Source of the DNA: Durusdinium trenchii
Lineage: Eukaryota > Sar > Dinophyceae > Suessiales > Symbiodiniaceae
Length of the DNA: 64,000 nucleotides
Reading direction: 5' to 3'
Assembly: GCA_963970005.1 (NCBI GenBank)
Contig: CAXAMN010021361.1
Coordinates: forward strand, 2,890,390 to 2,954,389
Part shown: one piece after another, positions 1-11,399 of the stretch
Position numbering within the stretch: the stretch's first letter is position 1
Layout of the letters: every line of letters begins with the position of its first letter
The notes under the pieces: generated by a model
What the model was told of the DNA's origin: nothing
The model's input: only the letters and a program-made list of their open reading frames with translations
The model's database searches: none
Made by a program: the position numbers and the translations under genes

Positions 1-684
1 TGGCACCATGAATCCCAAGCGTGCCTTTGCTTGCACTGCAGAGTATGAGCGGCTTGATGGGGGTTTCACAAGGTGTCCAGGTATATCCTTGTGCCGTTAT
101 GTGATTTGCAATCGCTGAGTCGCTGGGTGACAGAACATCCAGTGAAATGATTGTGTGCATATAGATCCTACGACCGGCTCTGCTCGAAAAAAACATTTGT
201 GAGGAGCTGCACAGCAACACTCACAGACTCACAGCTTGGCTTGGATAGCGTGTGTAACACGGCCAGGTTCTAAACCGGATTCGTCTGACCACAGCTCAGC
301 TGGACCTCTTGTGGAACACATTGTTGAGAAGACCGCTGATGGAGCCCTTTGGACTACTATATATATGTTGTTTTCGCGCGCATTGACCATTGAAGGTGTA
401 ACCACATGCAATCCCCACCCAGTAGACCCTCTGCCTCCCAAGGCCACGGCTTCTACACTGCAAGAGCATGGGAACGCCTTGCAGGAGGAGATGAAGGGTC
501 ACTCTCTGAGTGGGCTGCACCCTTCTACAAAGTCCATGATGGGACATAGCAAAACAAATGCTGCCCGCCAATACAAACGAGCCACGCGGCGTTTTGGTTT
601 GGAAATGAAGCTTGATTTGTCTACGTGAGCAAACCATATTCACTCTGTGTTTCTTTTGTATTTTCTCTTGGGGGTTCTGTGTGA

Positions 685-2349
685 ATCAAAACACATCAGT
701 TTCCAAGGAACGTCCCAATTAGCAAGCACCACTTTGAGGAAAACGGGGAAGTTGCAGACCTTGAGTATTTGAGGGGCAGAGATGTTCTCCACTACTTACT
801 TCGAAGCTATCCATGGACTCTCCTTGGTGGCTTGGATCCTGGAGAGGAGGCCCAAAACATGCTAGACACTTTCTGGAGGCTTTACAGAAGGGAGCATCCC
901 ACGCACCAGATTTTCCAATTGGCCGATGATAATGACAGTGCTGTCAATTTGAGATTCTGTGTGCCTTTAATGGTGCATGGTGATGGTGCTCGTACATTGA
1001 AAAAACAGCCTCTTGAAGTAATCAGTTTGCATCCAGTTCTGGGCTTGGACACCGTGAAAAAGAAGATTGAGGATTCAGTTCAGTGCACATGTTGGCCTAA
1101 ACAAACCTATGGTGGGTGTGACACAGCCCACCCGATGGCCCAGAAACTGAACAGCAAGCACCTCACCTATCTCACGCACTTCTTGTTGTGCGCGTTCCCC
1201 AGCAAGAAGTTCAAGAAGCTGCCTGGGCTTCTGCTGTCTGTGCTCGAGGCTATCTCACAAGATTTGGGGACACTTTCAGTACGTGGCATCGTCCTTGGCA
1301 ATGATGTCTATCATTTTGCCGTTCTGGGTATGATGGGGGACCTTGAGTACCACGCAAAGACAGGAGTGCTGACGCGTAGTTATCAAAACGTTGGACACAA
1401 AAACTTCATACCTTGCTGCCATCTATGTGCTGCTGGCAGTATCAACCATCCGTTTGAAGATGTTAGAGAGCAAGCCAGCTGGAAGGGGACTCTGTTTCAT
1501 TCTCCTCCATGGAACAACCCCCCACCATTTCGATATATATTGTTTGAGGATTGGTCTTCAGGTTTGGCAGCTAGATGGTTCAGGCTGGACCCCTTCCACT
1601 TGTTTCGATTGGGTGTTGCAAGAAACTTCATAGCATCTGCTGTCATGTTGATGGCCTCGGACGGCATTTTCGACCTTGCTGCTGGGGATTCCAAATCGGT
1701 TGATGCCAGGCTTGGTCGTGCATGGGCACAGTTTTCCTTGTGGTGTGACACGCATTCGGTCAGGGTTACAGGCATTCGTGCATTTACCCGTGAGAAGTTT
1801 CACGCTGCAACGAAAACAAGCTTTCCATGGGTTGGCTGCAAGGGGGCTGATTCCATCATTCTCCTCAAGTGGTTGAAGTGGTGCTCTGCGATCAATCTGG
1901 CGAGTTGCCCAGATTCACAGGTGCTTGGCCATATCCACCAGGGATGTGAGCAAAGCCTTGCTTTCCAGGGCATACATCGGCATGGGATTTGGCTTACAAA
2001 TTGTTGTCGTGCCAAGCTGCAGAAGAATTGCCAGCAATTTCTTGCCTCATACGCTTGGCTTGCACACGTGTGTCTTCAACGTCGATTGCAACTGTTTGCC
2101 CAGGTTCCTAAAATACATGGCATGGCACATGTTCAGCACCGGCTTTCTGTGTGTTCCCTGGATGAATTCTGCTGGAACCCTGCCAACGATGACTGCTCCA
2201 TGTCAGAAGACTTTGTCGGCAGAATAGCAAGACAAAGCCGAAGGGTTGGACACAAGCACGTTGTTAGCAACACAATTCATGCATACAAGGTCAAGTCAAA
2301 AATGACACTCATGCGTTTTCATCGGAAGCGGAAGCTCAGCACTGGCTGA
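685..2349 (+). CDS. long intronless frame, probable transposon-derived protein
   Basis: The largest uninterrupted frame in the window runs from a stop at 682-684 to TGA at 2347-2349, about 554 codons without an ATG near its start, so the true start is probably in an upstream exon. An open piece in the same frame at about 403-546 (reading AWERLAGGDEGSLSEWAAPF) ends at TAG 547-549 and may be that exon or a decayed 5' part. Visible features are a Cys/His cluster (FIPCCHLCAAG) and a later DPFHLFRLGVARNF box, in which a D-x-x-H followed by an LG dipeptide recalls the DxxH...LG region of CACTA/Tnp2-type transposases. I recall large dinoflagellate families of this general look, but this is memory, not a search. 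After the stop an open frame continues to 2576 in another phase, suggesting a decayed or spliced C-terminus. Function otherwise unknown. Confidence 0.6.
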   Translation: MKTHQFPRNVPISKHHFEENGEVADLEYLRGRDVLHYLLRSYPWTLLGGLDPGEEAQNMLDTFWRLYRREHPTHQIFQLADDNDSAVNLRFCVPLMVHGDGARTLKKQPLEVISLHPVLGLDTVKKKIEDSVQCTCWPKQTYGGCDTAHPMAQKLNSKHLTYLTHFLLCAFPSKKFKKLPGLLLSVLEAISQDLGTLSVRGIVLGNDVYHFAVLGMMGDLEYHAKTGVLTRSYQNVGHKNFIPCCHLCAAGSINHPFEDVREQASWKGTLFHSPPWNNPPPFRYILFEDWSSGLAARWFRLDPFHLFRLGVARNFIASAVMLMASDGIFDLAAGDSKSVDARLGRAWAQFSLWCDTHSVRVTGIRAFTREKFHAATKTSFPWVGCKGADSIILLKWLKWCSAINLASCPDSQVLGHIHQGCEQSLAFQGIHRHGIWLTNCCRAKLQKNCQQFLASYAWLAHVCLQRRLQLFAQVPKIHGMAHVQHRLSVCSLDEFCWNPANDDCSMSEDFVGRIARQSRRVGHKHVVSNTIHAYKVKSKMTLMRFHRKRKLSTG

Positions 2350-3339
2350 AGGTGGAAAAAAAGATCTGGGAGCATGGGACATGTGTTTGGACGGTTCACC
2401 AACCTTTCCACCGAGCTGCGACCAGGAGGTTCATGAGCAATGTAGCGCCATGGCATCTAAACGGAAGGTCTTTGATTGAATGCGGTGGTGGACATGACGC
2501 GGTGGTGGACAAGTATGGTTTCATGAGCATTCCCTCCAAAGTCTGTTCCAAACTATTGGGGGACAAGCATGCTTGATAACCCTTTCTCTTTGAAAGACAT
2601 GATGAAGTCTTCCAACATGATCAACAACCAAAATACATGTTGAAACTTTTTCAGCCAACCTGTGGGAGGCAGATCCTGTGAGGCAGAGGCTGAATCATTT
2701 TTTAGAGGTGGAAATTCAAGCCCTGGAGCACAGAGGCGACAATTATGCACAGGCGGAAGTTTCAGGTATATATGTATGTGTGTGTGTGACAGTGTGTTTT
2801 AAAACAACTCAGATTCGTGTATGGAATACCCATCACCTATGGCCAGGCCATCGCCTTTACTCGCCCCAACCGATCCGGAGCACCGTCGCCGCCGAACCGG
2901 TGGCGACCGTCGCCGGGTCCCCGGGGCTCGGCTCGAGGCACGTCAGGACCTCAGGGCGGCAGCCATGGGCTGAAGTCATGTCTAGGGTCAAACGAACAAC
3001 CACATTGTACAAGTTCCACGAAACCTGAGGAACTTCAAACAACTTTTTGTGGAGTTTCTGGCTGCCATGATTCATTGCTCATGACTGGCTGTCATGCACA
3101 GGGTCACAGGGCATTCTTCGGCCATGGTGGGGCTAGTTGCACTTATTATCGACTACACGTGGGTCCCAGGCCACTGAGCTCATTGGACAACGGCCCGGGG
3201 GAACTTTCAAAAACAAATTCAACAAACTGGTAGCAAGTGATAATATAACAATCCAGATGGTCACCCAGAACCATGTCAGTGAGCCGGAGCTTCTTCAGGA
3301 TGCAAGACTGAAACTCCCGTTCTAGTATGATTTTATACA

Positions 3340-3540
3340 GTAATTCTTGCCATTTGCCTCTCGACTTGTGGTTCTCCAAACTCTGAAAATCCTCCACCCG
3401 CCTGCCACTCCTGCGCTTCACGCTCCAGACGGTGGCGCGTGGTCTCCAAGTGACAGCTTTCTCGCTGCGAGGTGATCCGATCGACCATGGTGTTGTGAAA
3501 GCAGACCTGAGAGCGTATAGCATCTTCGGCCACTGACGAC
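3340..3540 (-). other. candidate coding exon, frame unresolved
   Basis: On the minus strand this stretch is open in more than one frame. One frame gives a charged, helix-prone peptide containing RLEREAQEWQAGG; another forms part of a 171-codon frame extending to 3146. A polypyrimidine-preceded AG at about 3530-3545 and a possible GT donor near 3340 bracket it. It lies just downstream of the gene at 3925-5861 and may hold its last coding exon, but the phase leaving exon 3925 does not single out one frame. Confidence 0.3.
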
Positions 3541-3924
3541 AGGACATGATGAGAACTCTGAGAACTCCAAGGGTAACCCGTGAGCCTTGGCTCAGTTGGC
3601 AAGCAATCCAGTGGAGAAATGGCCAAATAAAATATATCCCCCACCTGGCCAACAAGTACACAGGGGTGGTTTCAGGGGTGAATTGCTTCAGGTATTGGTT
3701 TACAATGTTCTATATGTCCCCTACATGTCCCCTACATGGGGTCTGGGATTTTCGTGGTGAATTTTCACGGAGATAGATATGATATGATAAGCCTGATACC
3801 GAGACCAACAGCCCAATCAAGTGAAGATTACTGCGCAAATTGCATCCTGGATAGATAGTTGGATCACTGGGAGGCATCTAGATTGGCAAAGCACCGGAGA
3901 TTAAAAGGACTTCACCATCCACAC

Positions 3925-5861
3925 CAGGAGTTCCATGTCGAGCTATCTCTGGGAGGGTTGGGGTCTTCATTCTCCACTGATAGGTGGGGACCGGGTCGCT
4001 CCCCGACTCTCAGTACCGGTGAGAACCGCTCGACATGTCCAAGCCACCGTGCGTGTTTCTTCAGCCAGGCCTCAAACTCCACAGACCTGGCGGACTGGAC
4101 GCACGGACCACGAGTGAGAACCGCAGGCCAGGTGGGTCAGGTGAGGGAGTTGGCTGAGGATGGTTGAGGTGGTCCAATCGAAACCTGGAACCCTGTAAGT
4201 AACTCACGACCTCCAAGAGAAAAAAGAAAATGCTCCCGAAAATGCCTTTCCGCGGCTTGTGTGAAATCGCAGCTGCAGACCTCAAGGGATGTCGAGAACT
4301 TCAACGGTGGCTAGGGCTAGCACGCCCAGGGCAGAATAAATCCTTCTCAAAAGCTTCAAAGAGAAGAGCACGCTGGCTTCAGTAGCCAGCTCTATTCTTA
4401 CTTACAAATTCCCAAAAGCTCTACGATCCTTCGAAGGTGGCTACTGAAGGATAGAGCTGCTCATCCACTCGAATCGGACGATCCGAGGCCCTGGTTCCAG
4501 TGGCGGTCTCTCACCCAAAAATTCCGGCGAAAGCTTCTCAAACAGATTCAAAAGTATATATATATATACTATATATATAAATACGTCATAGACAGGCAAA
4601 TTTGTTTTCAAACAATATATATATATATAAATTGCTTAAACAATGCAAAGAGATGTTGGAAAAGCCGCGGAAAACCTTCTCTCTGTGTCTGCCCAGGAGC
4701 CCTTTCAGCTTCTGGGGCCCAAGCGTAGCTACGGATGGCGTCCCCGTTGAAGGGCACGTTGTCAGTGTTCAGCACACTAAGGCTGCGCCTCAGACAGTGG
4801 TCTGACAGAAAAGATGGGAAACCTGAAGAACTCGAGGCCACTGTAGGTGCGCCTCAAACGCCCCGAACAAACCTCAGCAGAACATATAGGGCAAAAAAAG
4901 GCTCCAGGGCACCACCTCCAAATGGTTAGGACTTGATCAATAATTGTCCATGACTCTCTGTGGGTTTGTGCCATCTAGTTGCTAGCTCATCCGAATCTAC
5001 AAGGTGTGGAGGTTGCAGGAAATGAGATGCAACATCTGAAGTTGCTAGATTGTTGTATGCGGATGCCTTAATCGAATGTGGCAAGGTTTCTAGCATCTGG
5101 TCACATCTTTCAGCTCTACGGCGACATCCAAAGCATCACAAAGCACTGGGCGCCATGCCTACTGGGGCTGGAGCATTCAAAGCATGCCTCACTCAAGGGC
5201 CCAGGAAGGAACACCCCATTTCCAAGGCACCCTCCTCCGTTTGGTGTGGTGTTGCCGAAGCCCGGTCAACACTTATACAGTAGGAAAGATGTAGGGATAA
5301 TAAGAAGTGTCCATGGCCCAAGTGAACACCAAAACAGTCTGAAGCAGCGTTCAGCCTCCAAAACTGCAGAAAAAGTTTTGCATGGCTTTGACATGTTTTG
5401 ACATAGTTTGTTTGATCTGGGATAGGGCACCTCAAAGGGCACCTCACGGATCGACTAACATCCTCTGGCTATGCAGCAGGATGGCTGGCGAGATTGTCAC
5501 AAGTTGCAACGCAACCCTGCAAAACTACTTTGGTCCACCACTGCTTTTGGGTGTCAGTCTTTCTTTGCCAGGCAAGGTTAGTTTAGAACAACCACAAGCT
5601 AGGGAACCAAGTCCAGCTCTGTACTTTGGGGGGCTTGGTTCGGTTCGGCGCGTTCTTGCACTGGGATTATTCCAACACAACACTGTTGAAGTATGATGCC
5701 AAGGCTTCGGCATAAAGGAACTCTGCCAAATCAAGAATCGAGCCTGGGCGACTGTGAATCGGTGCCGGAGGTGGTGGAGGAACATTCGACCGATCACAGG
5801 AGTCCTCGACGCTATCTCTGTGTCCACTCTGGCATTCAGATACTCTACTCTCGCCCTCAAG
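3925..5861 (-). CDS. multi-exon gene, three phase-consistent exons, unknown function
   Basis: Three exons are supported on the minus strand: 5861-5684, 5271-5193 and 4086-3925. The first (phase 0 in, 1 out) starts after a TAG acceptor and encodes a Ser/Asp/Cys-rich segment, a five-proline run (NVPPPPPAPIHSRPG) and a helix (SILDLAEFLYAEALASYFN). The second (phase 1 to 2) follows a ...TATAAG acceptor and is basic and Trp-rich (TKRRRVPWKWGVPSWAL), ending at a GTGAGG donor. The third (phase 2 to 2) follows CCGCCAG and begins SVEFEAWLKKHARWLGHVER, then becomes Pro/Asn-rich before a GTGTGG donor. Phases join correctly across both introns. Another possible exon lies at about 4665-4795 (contains NTDNVPFNGDAIRSY). 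Upstream exons may be those at 7291-7833. No domain is recognised. Confidence 0.5.
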
Positions 5862-6590
5862 CTAGTGACTTCTGGGGTCAGTGTCCGACAACGGGACAAC
5901 GGCAGATTGAATCGCAGCTGTGTCAATGATCTTTCAATTGCGGGAGAGGATAATGGCTCACCACATGCATCTCTGCACAGGGATTTCTAATTTGTTTGCC
6001 TACATGGTGTGAATGTGTGCCTGCTCAAGCAGAGTCAAGCGGGAAGAGTGGTTGATACTTTACTAGCAGCGGCTTTTGCGGCACAAGTATGAACACGTTG
6101 ATTGTTGGCGGCCTCTCTTCTTATTTTGCATTGCAGTACCTCCACTACAAATGACTTGACTCTGGGATGAGTCATGAGCGTGAGGACCGGAGTCCGGACT
6201 TCGTCACCTGTGAATCGAACAGGAGTTAGCAAATGTCCATGTTCTCGGACATTTGAAGCTCTTTAGTGGTCTTCGGGTCACCCCCTCCGCCAAAGACTAA
6301 ATACACCAAAAGACACATACAAAAAACACACACACACAACACACAACATCACATGACAATCATACACACCCCAAAAAGAAACACAGTGTGGAGGTTGCAC
6401 CGTGTGGGGGCACATCGGGGCACCCTGCGGCCGTTGTGCTCAATCCCAGCCTGCCGAAATGGGCACGGAAACCCACAAGTAAATGGCTAATGGTTTCTAT
6501 CCTATTATCTTAATAACAAAGGATGATGGTGATTTTTGCAGGCCTTTCCTCCAAAAAGGGTGATCATTGTTGACCGACGGCTACGACTGC

Positions 6591-6609
6591 TACAGGTAAT
6601 AGGACAGAC
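6591..6609 (+). repeat. dispersed 19-bp repeat, copy 1
   Basis: TACAGGTAATAGGACAGAC occurs here and again, same strand, at 36975-36993. The sequence just upstream is also similar at both places (a TTGTTGACCGACGG-like stretch against TTGTTTACTGACTG). It is probably the end of a dispersed element. Confidence 0.6.
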
Positions 6610-7290
6610 CCAAAGTTGATATATCTATATGTATATAGTTATATTTTTGTATGTGTTGCTACTGATTTCATCCAATTCCATTAAGTTTTCCGTCAGTCTG
6701 CCCAGTGCTACCCTCTGCACCTGCAGCAAACAGATTCAACACATGCCATAATTCTCTCCCAGAAATGCACTGAAGAGGAATTGCATCGGAATTGCAGGTC
6801 ACCATAGATACTATAGATGAACGCCAGCATGGCTGTGACCCGCTGGACCCTTTTCTCAGCTCTTTGCGACTGGTCCGGCCATTTCCCACGACGACTTTTT
6901 AGCCTCGGGCCCCAGCTCCGTGCCAGTATATGAGGTGAGTAACAACTATAGTGATGATAGTAATGATGATATATATATATACTGTAAATATGATGAGGCA
7001 TATCTAGATGAGATGTGCATTTTATATGTTGCATGATGTATGGCACGTCTACTGGAGAAAACAAACACCTTCATCTACCACCCGGCACCTCTGTGAGGCC
7101 GAGGCCGATGTACGCCAACTTCGGCCTGGAGCTCGGCGGCGAAGGCGAAGGCGGTACGAAGGCTGAACCAAGGGTCAGCCGAGTCGCAGAAACCGCAGCC
7201 AAAACGGTATAGAGGAAGGACAGGAACACGGTGGGGTCACCCATGGTCACCCAAGGCCGTTTTGAAGGATTCTTAGGGAATGATGGTCAC

Positions 7291-7833
7291 CGAGGCAAGC
7301 TCTCCCACAAAGCTCTAGTGTTTCTAGTGGCATCAAACTCCCATTTGTGGCAATCAATCCACTTGGGGTGATTGCACTGGATCCCGTATCCCAGATCCAA
7401 TTTACAATCTTCAGAGTTGACCCTCTGAACCCACCACCCCCTCCGTTCCACTCCAGGCAGTGAGGACCTGGTGCTTTCCTCATGTGTCTCCGGCCAGCCG
7501 AGCTTCCCCGCAGGCGTTCCGGAAGCTTCATGAAGGCGCTCCGGCCCTCGGGCCTCCGGTAGCGCGGTACGGTAGCAGAGTACCCGTTTTACTCCGGGTT
7601 TGGGTGGTTCTTTGCTGGGCTTCGAGAAACTCGGCACCTACCGAAGATTCAAGGTGTTGGGAAAACGATATGCCTTAAGGGTGAGTGGTGATGGGTAGGT
7701 ATGTAACTAGGTGGATATTGAGCGACAGTGCGAGAAAGTGCCATCACTGAGAACTTCTGAACAGTGTGCACTCGTTTGATGCGTGGCCGAGCTGGCCAAT
7801 CCCAGCTTCTTCAAGCGAAGACTTTGCGGATTT
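7291..7833 (-). CDS. two-exon segment with a DTGSS motif
   Basis: Exon 7833-7748 follows an ...ATGGCAG acceptor and reads KSAKSSLEEAGIGQLGHASN, leaving phase 2 at a GTGATG donor. Exon 7424-7291 follows GGGTTCAG, enters in phase 2 and ends in phase 1 at GTGACC. The phase-consistent frame contains VNWIWDTGSSAITPSGL, which resembles the catalytic D-T-G-S box of aspartic proteases (pepsin or retropepsin type). A second frame of the same exon is also open and plausible (NHPKWIDCHKWEFD), so the protease reading is only a possibility. These exons may belong to the gene continuing at 3925-5861, but the phase leaving 7291 does not match exon 5861 directly, so at least one exon would be missing. Confidence 0.4.
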
Positions 7834-8747
7834 CTGCCATTCCAAGGGGTTGAGTGAAATCAAAGCAGCGTAGCGAATGACGACACGACTATGACGACCT
7901 AGCACTGGTGGCGCCGAGCTAGGTCGTAGACACTTCCTGCAAAAGACTCCTTGAGCGGATTCATGGTTTCTGATGGTTTCTGATGGTTTCTGTGAGCCAT
8001 GTTGGACAAAATCAACGGACCAATGGAGTAACACGGGTTGATACGGGTTACTCTGAAGACTCCATGACTGTTTGACCCCAGCACTCCGCAGGGCCCCACT
8101 CCACAGGGCTCCACGCTTGCCCAAAGTCCCACAGGCTGCAATGGGGCAAAGAGATGTCAAAACACGGCCATCCTGGCGAGATGGCTATGCGGCTACTATG
8201 CGGCCATGGTTCCATGGCCACCAGGACGAGACGAAGAGGTAAGCATGGGGGGGTATCTTCCCAGAAATTTCAGAAAGGGCACGAGCATGACTGTGATCAA
8301 TTTTTGCTCATTAAGTGGCAGCCAGACAAGTCTGGATTCTCAAACCTTCCCCATATCATATCCAAGAAATATGGGAAATGCACCACAGGTGATTGATGTG
8401 GGCTACCTGGTTCCAATAACCACGCAGCTTCTCAGCAGAGTGGCCCAGATGAGGTATACTCATGTCATCTCATGTCTATATACTCCTGGCATTTGCCATG
8501 GGGCATGGCATGGCCACTTCGTCAGTCTTCGACCTAAAACACCTGACTTCACTTCCGTACGCGCTTGGGTGACCTCACTCCCCATGCCTCATCCAAAGCA
8601 CTCATAGAAAGCACTTTATGTTCCCTTCAGGGGCAGATGCTGGATAAGCCTCTAACAGCAAGTGTTTCAGGCTGACGGTTGGCCCTGGAACTGGTCCTTT
8701 CCCCCCCAGGCACGTGTTCGGAAAGGTGATCTTGAAATGCTGCTACT

Positions 8748-8800
8748 CCAAAGGGTGGACACTCTCAGCCTGATTCGGGCTGAGAGTGTCCACCATTTGG
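8748..8800. repeat. perfect-type hairpin, 23-bp arms
   Basis: Positions 8748-8770 and 8778-8800 are reverse complements over 23 bp with one mismatch, separated by a 7-nt loop. The inner 17 bp (GGTGGACACTCTCAGCC) match perfectly. It does not belong to the CATGGAAGTGGA hairpin family found elsewhere in the window. Confidence 0.85.
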
Positions 8801-9179
8801 AGCGGTCACCCCTCACTCCCTTTCTTTGTATGTCTATATATCCACCCCGTCATCGGCTCCTACACAGTTGGGTTTGGATGTTGATGTACCTCGTTCCGTC
8901 ACGTTCGTCGTTCAGTTGGCAAGCAGCATGAATTGTTCAACACCAGAATCCACCAGAATCCACGAGACTATTGCGTTTGTGAACATCCCACCTCTTTGCG
9001 GGTGAAACTTTTCGGCCGTGGCTTCACCCACTTCATCCCACTTCCCGCCTGAAGCACGGTGTCCACCTCGTAGCAGCGATCTGGGCGCCCAAACATGTAC
9101 CTGGATCACTGTCTCGCGGACATTCTCAAAAGTCACTGAAAACCCCCAGCATGAAGCTGGGCTACTTCTCAGGGGATGT

Positions 9180-10489
9180 TCAATTGTCATCAGTCATAGG
9201 TGGCCTTTTGAGTGCCGGGGCGTCGGGGACATTGGCTTGGCCCAGCTCTGCCCCTTTGCTCCACTTAGTTGGCATGAGGTGCATTTGAAATCTCAAATCC
9301 TGGCTTTGTTCAAGAAGTTCCCTGACCCTGGGACCCAATTGGTGAACCCTGAAACCCAACTCAAAGAAGGACTTAGAGCTCCCGTCCCGGACGGCTTGCT
9401 CGTGGGTCTCGTTTTCGCGGGGACCCGTACCTCAGGAAGGACCGTCACAACAAAACCTTTGCAATAAAGCCAAGTCCAACATACTCCAGTAGTATGATCA
9501 TTGCTAAGTGTGGGAAACACAGGCTTCACCACACCTCTTCAATTTAATCAAGACTCCTCACATGTTTGACCAACTCGTGTGTGTGTGAGCATGTGTTCAC
9601 AAATGCATTGAAGGAAAAGCCTCCAACGCACAACATCTTTCACCAACTTTCAAAGTTCAGTGTACCGCTGCTATTAACATTGGATCTCCACCCTGAGGGC
9701 ATTTCAGGTCATTAGTGACATGCAGGTCCTATGCCCAAGAACCCTGTGCAAGTCTAATCACCATCAGCGCGGAGAAATGCTGCAGCCAAAGCACTGCGGA
9801 AAACTGGAGCCACGTGTTTGTGCCTCGGTCAGGCTGCGTGATCTGTGTCTTGAGCACCGTGAAAGAACGTGTGCAGTGCAGCCCGGCCTTTGACCTTCAA
9901 AAGCATCACCCGGTCACTGGTCATCCACTGTTGAGTGTGGATTGTTCTTTCTGGCGCTAGAATCATAATGCCCTCCTTGAGCTCCCTCGCCAGAATGATC
10001 TCCCCGCCCACTTCCGCCAAAGCTGGCACCAGCCTCAGCACTCAGCAAATAATCTGTTGGAGAGTGGTGAGTTCCGCGGCCAAGCCTCCAACAGGCCACC
10101 ACCGGCGTCTTGTAAGTCAACAACGAGACTCCACAAAAGATCTGTGGGAGCAAAGCAACTTTCTGTGGGAGAGGATTTTCTCTGCAAGGGTGTGGGATCA
10201 TCTTCACACACAATCATGTGCCCTTCACAACCCTAACCCCTCCCCTCGAAAAACGGGGCCCAGTGTCCCAAAGCCTTGTTTCCAGAAGTGGGTCGAAAAC
10301 CAGTGGATGAGCTAGAAATGCCACAGTATCATGATGCTTAATCGACCTGCACGTGATGCTGGTGTCTTTTTGAGCCATACAGGTGTCTTTTTCAAGTGGG
10401 CTACCAGTCTCTCAAGAACAGGCAAATTCTGGCAATCTGTCGGGTCGGACCAGGTAGGTTGGACCAGTGAGCCAGAGACGTTTCGAGCT
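9180..10489 (-). CDS. four-exon 3' part of an unknown gene, with stop codon
   Basis: Minus-strand exons 10489-10405 (phase 2 to 0), 10181-10103 (0 to 1), 10040-9858 (1 to 1) and 9430-9180 (1 to stop TGA at 9182-9180) join in frame across all three introns. One intron is only 62 nt. Landmarks are SLVQPTWSDPTDCQNLP in exon 1; PTDLLWSLVVDLQDA in exon 2; LRLVPALAEVGGEIILAREL and IHTQQWMTSDRVMLLKVKG in exon 3; and SKSFFELGFRVHQLGPRVRE in exon 4, whose tail is polar (ALKRPPMTDDN). Donors are GTAGCC, GTGGTGG and GTGCTC; the first acceptor after exon 1 is CCCTTGCAG. The alternation of hydrophobic and charged residues suggests a folded domain, but I do not recognise the family. The 5' end is not found. 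Confidence 0.65.
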
Positions 10490-10759
10490 CTTTTCAGACT
10501 CAACAGAAATACACATCGGCTCGACAACGATCACATCATCTGAGTGCCGGCATGGCCCGCAGGAAGCGTCCAGTGCCTGGTGCGAGTCCAAACAGTGTCA
10601 AGGTCAACTTCTACAAAAGACCGCCTTTGTTGGATTACCCATGGTTGGTGACCCTCTCTCCAACACCAACATGTTTATATGTTCATGATTCATGTTTATC
10701 AAACAAATATAGAAGTGAAAAGCCTGGGAAAAATCGATACCCTCCTCCGAAAAGAAACA

Positions 10760-10830
10760 CATGGAAGTGGACCATGGCCCCTTGGAAGACTATTTTCCTC
10801 TACCTCACAAGAGGGTTGTCCACTTCCATG
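10760..10830. mobile_element. hairpin MITE-like repeat, copy 1
   Basis: The arms CATGGAAGTGGAC (10760) and GTCCACTTCCATG (ending 10830) pair. The interior matches the family core: CCATGGCCCC, then a GAC-ATTTTCCTCTAC-like stretch. The outer left flank (ATACCCTCCTCCGAAAAG) resembles the flank of the copy at 19.93 kb. Confidence 0.8.
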
Positions 10831-11399
10831 ATTTTTTGGGGGAACATCAATGTTTCCCACACTGTTCACCTCCATGCTTGTTGAAGGGTAAAGCTGGCTG
10901 TTGCAAAACTGTCGTAGTAGAGGACCTCATAAGATCTCATAAGGTTTTTCAACGGTCCAGTCAGCCCGACAAAGTCAAATTGAGACAAGCCGTATCATCC
11001 ACTGCGGCCATTCTTCAATCAAAAGAAGCCCAAGAACGCATGTCCGTGTGAATTGAAGTATGGTTCAACTGGCTCAATTCTTCTTCATTGGGGTGTCGAA
11101 CTTTTCAGCAATTTGCTGCTGGAGGTGGCTATGCATGGGCATCTCGCTTCGACACCTGTGCAAACTAGCCTAGAAGGCTGCATAAGGCTGTGATGATTCT
11201 TCTGGGCGTTTCTGGGCTGCGGTTCGATGTTCACACCACCACTCTGAGCGGCCCGAACCGATGCACACGGAGGTGACCTGGCCAATGTGTGAGTCTCCAA
11301 GCATGTCCGAGGGAAAATACCGGAGTCTGAAGCATCCCCATGTTCGAGCCATCTTGCATCTATATATCTGAGCATCTGTCAAACAATCCGGAGCGATTG

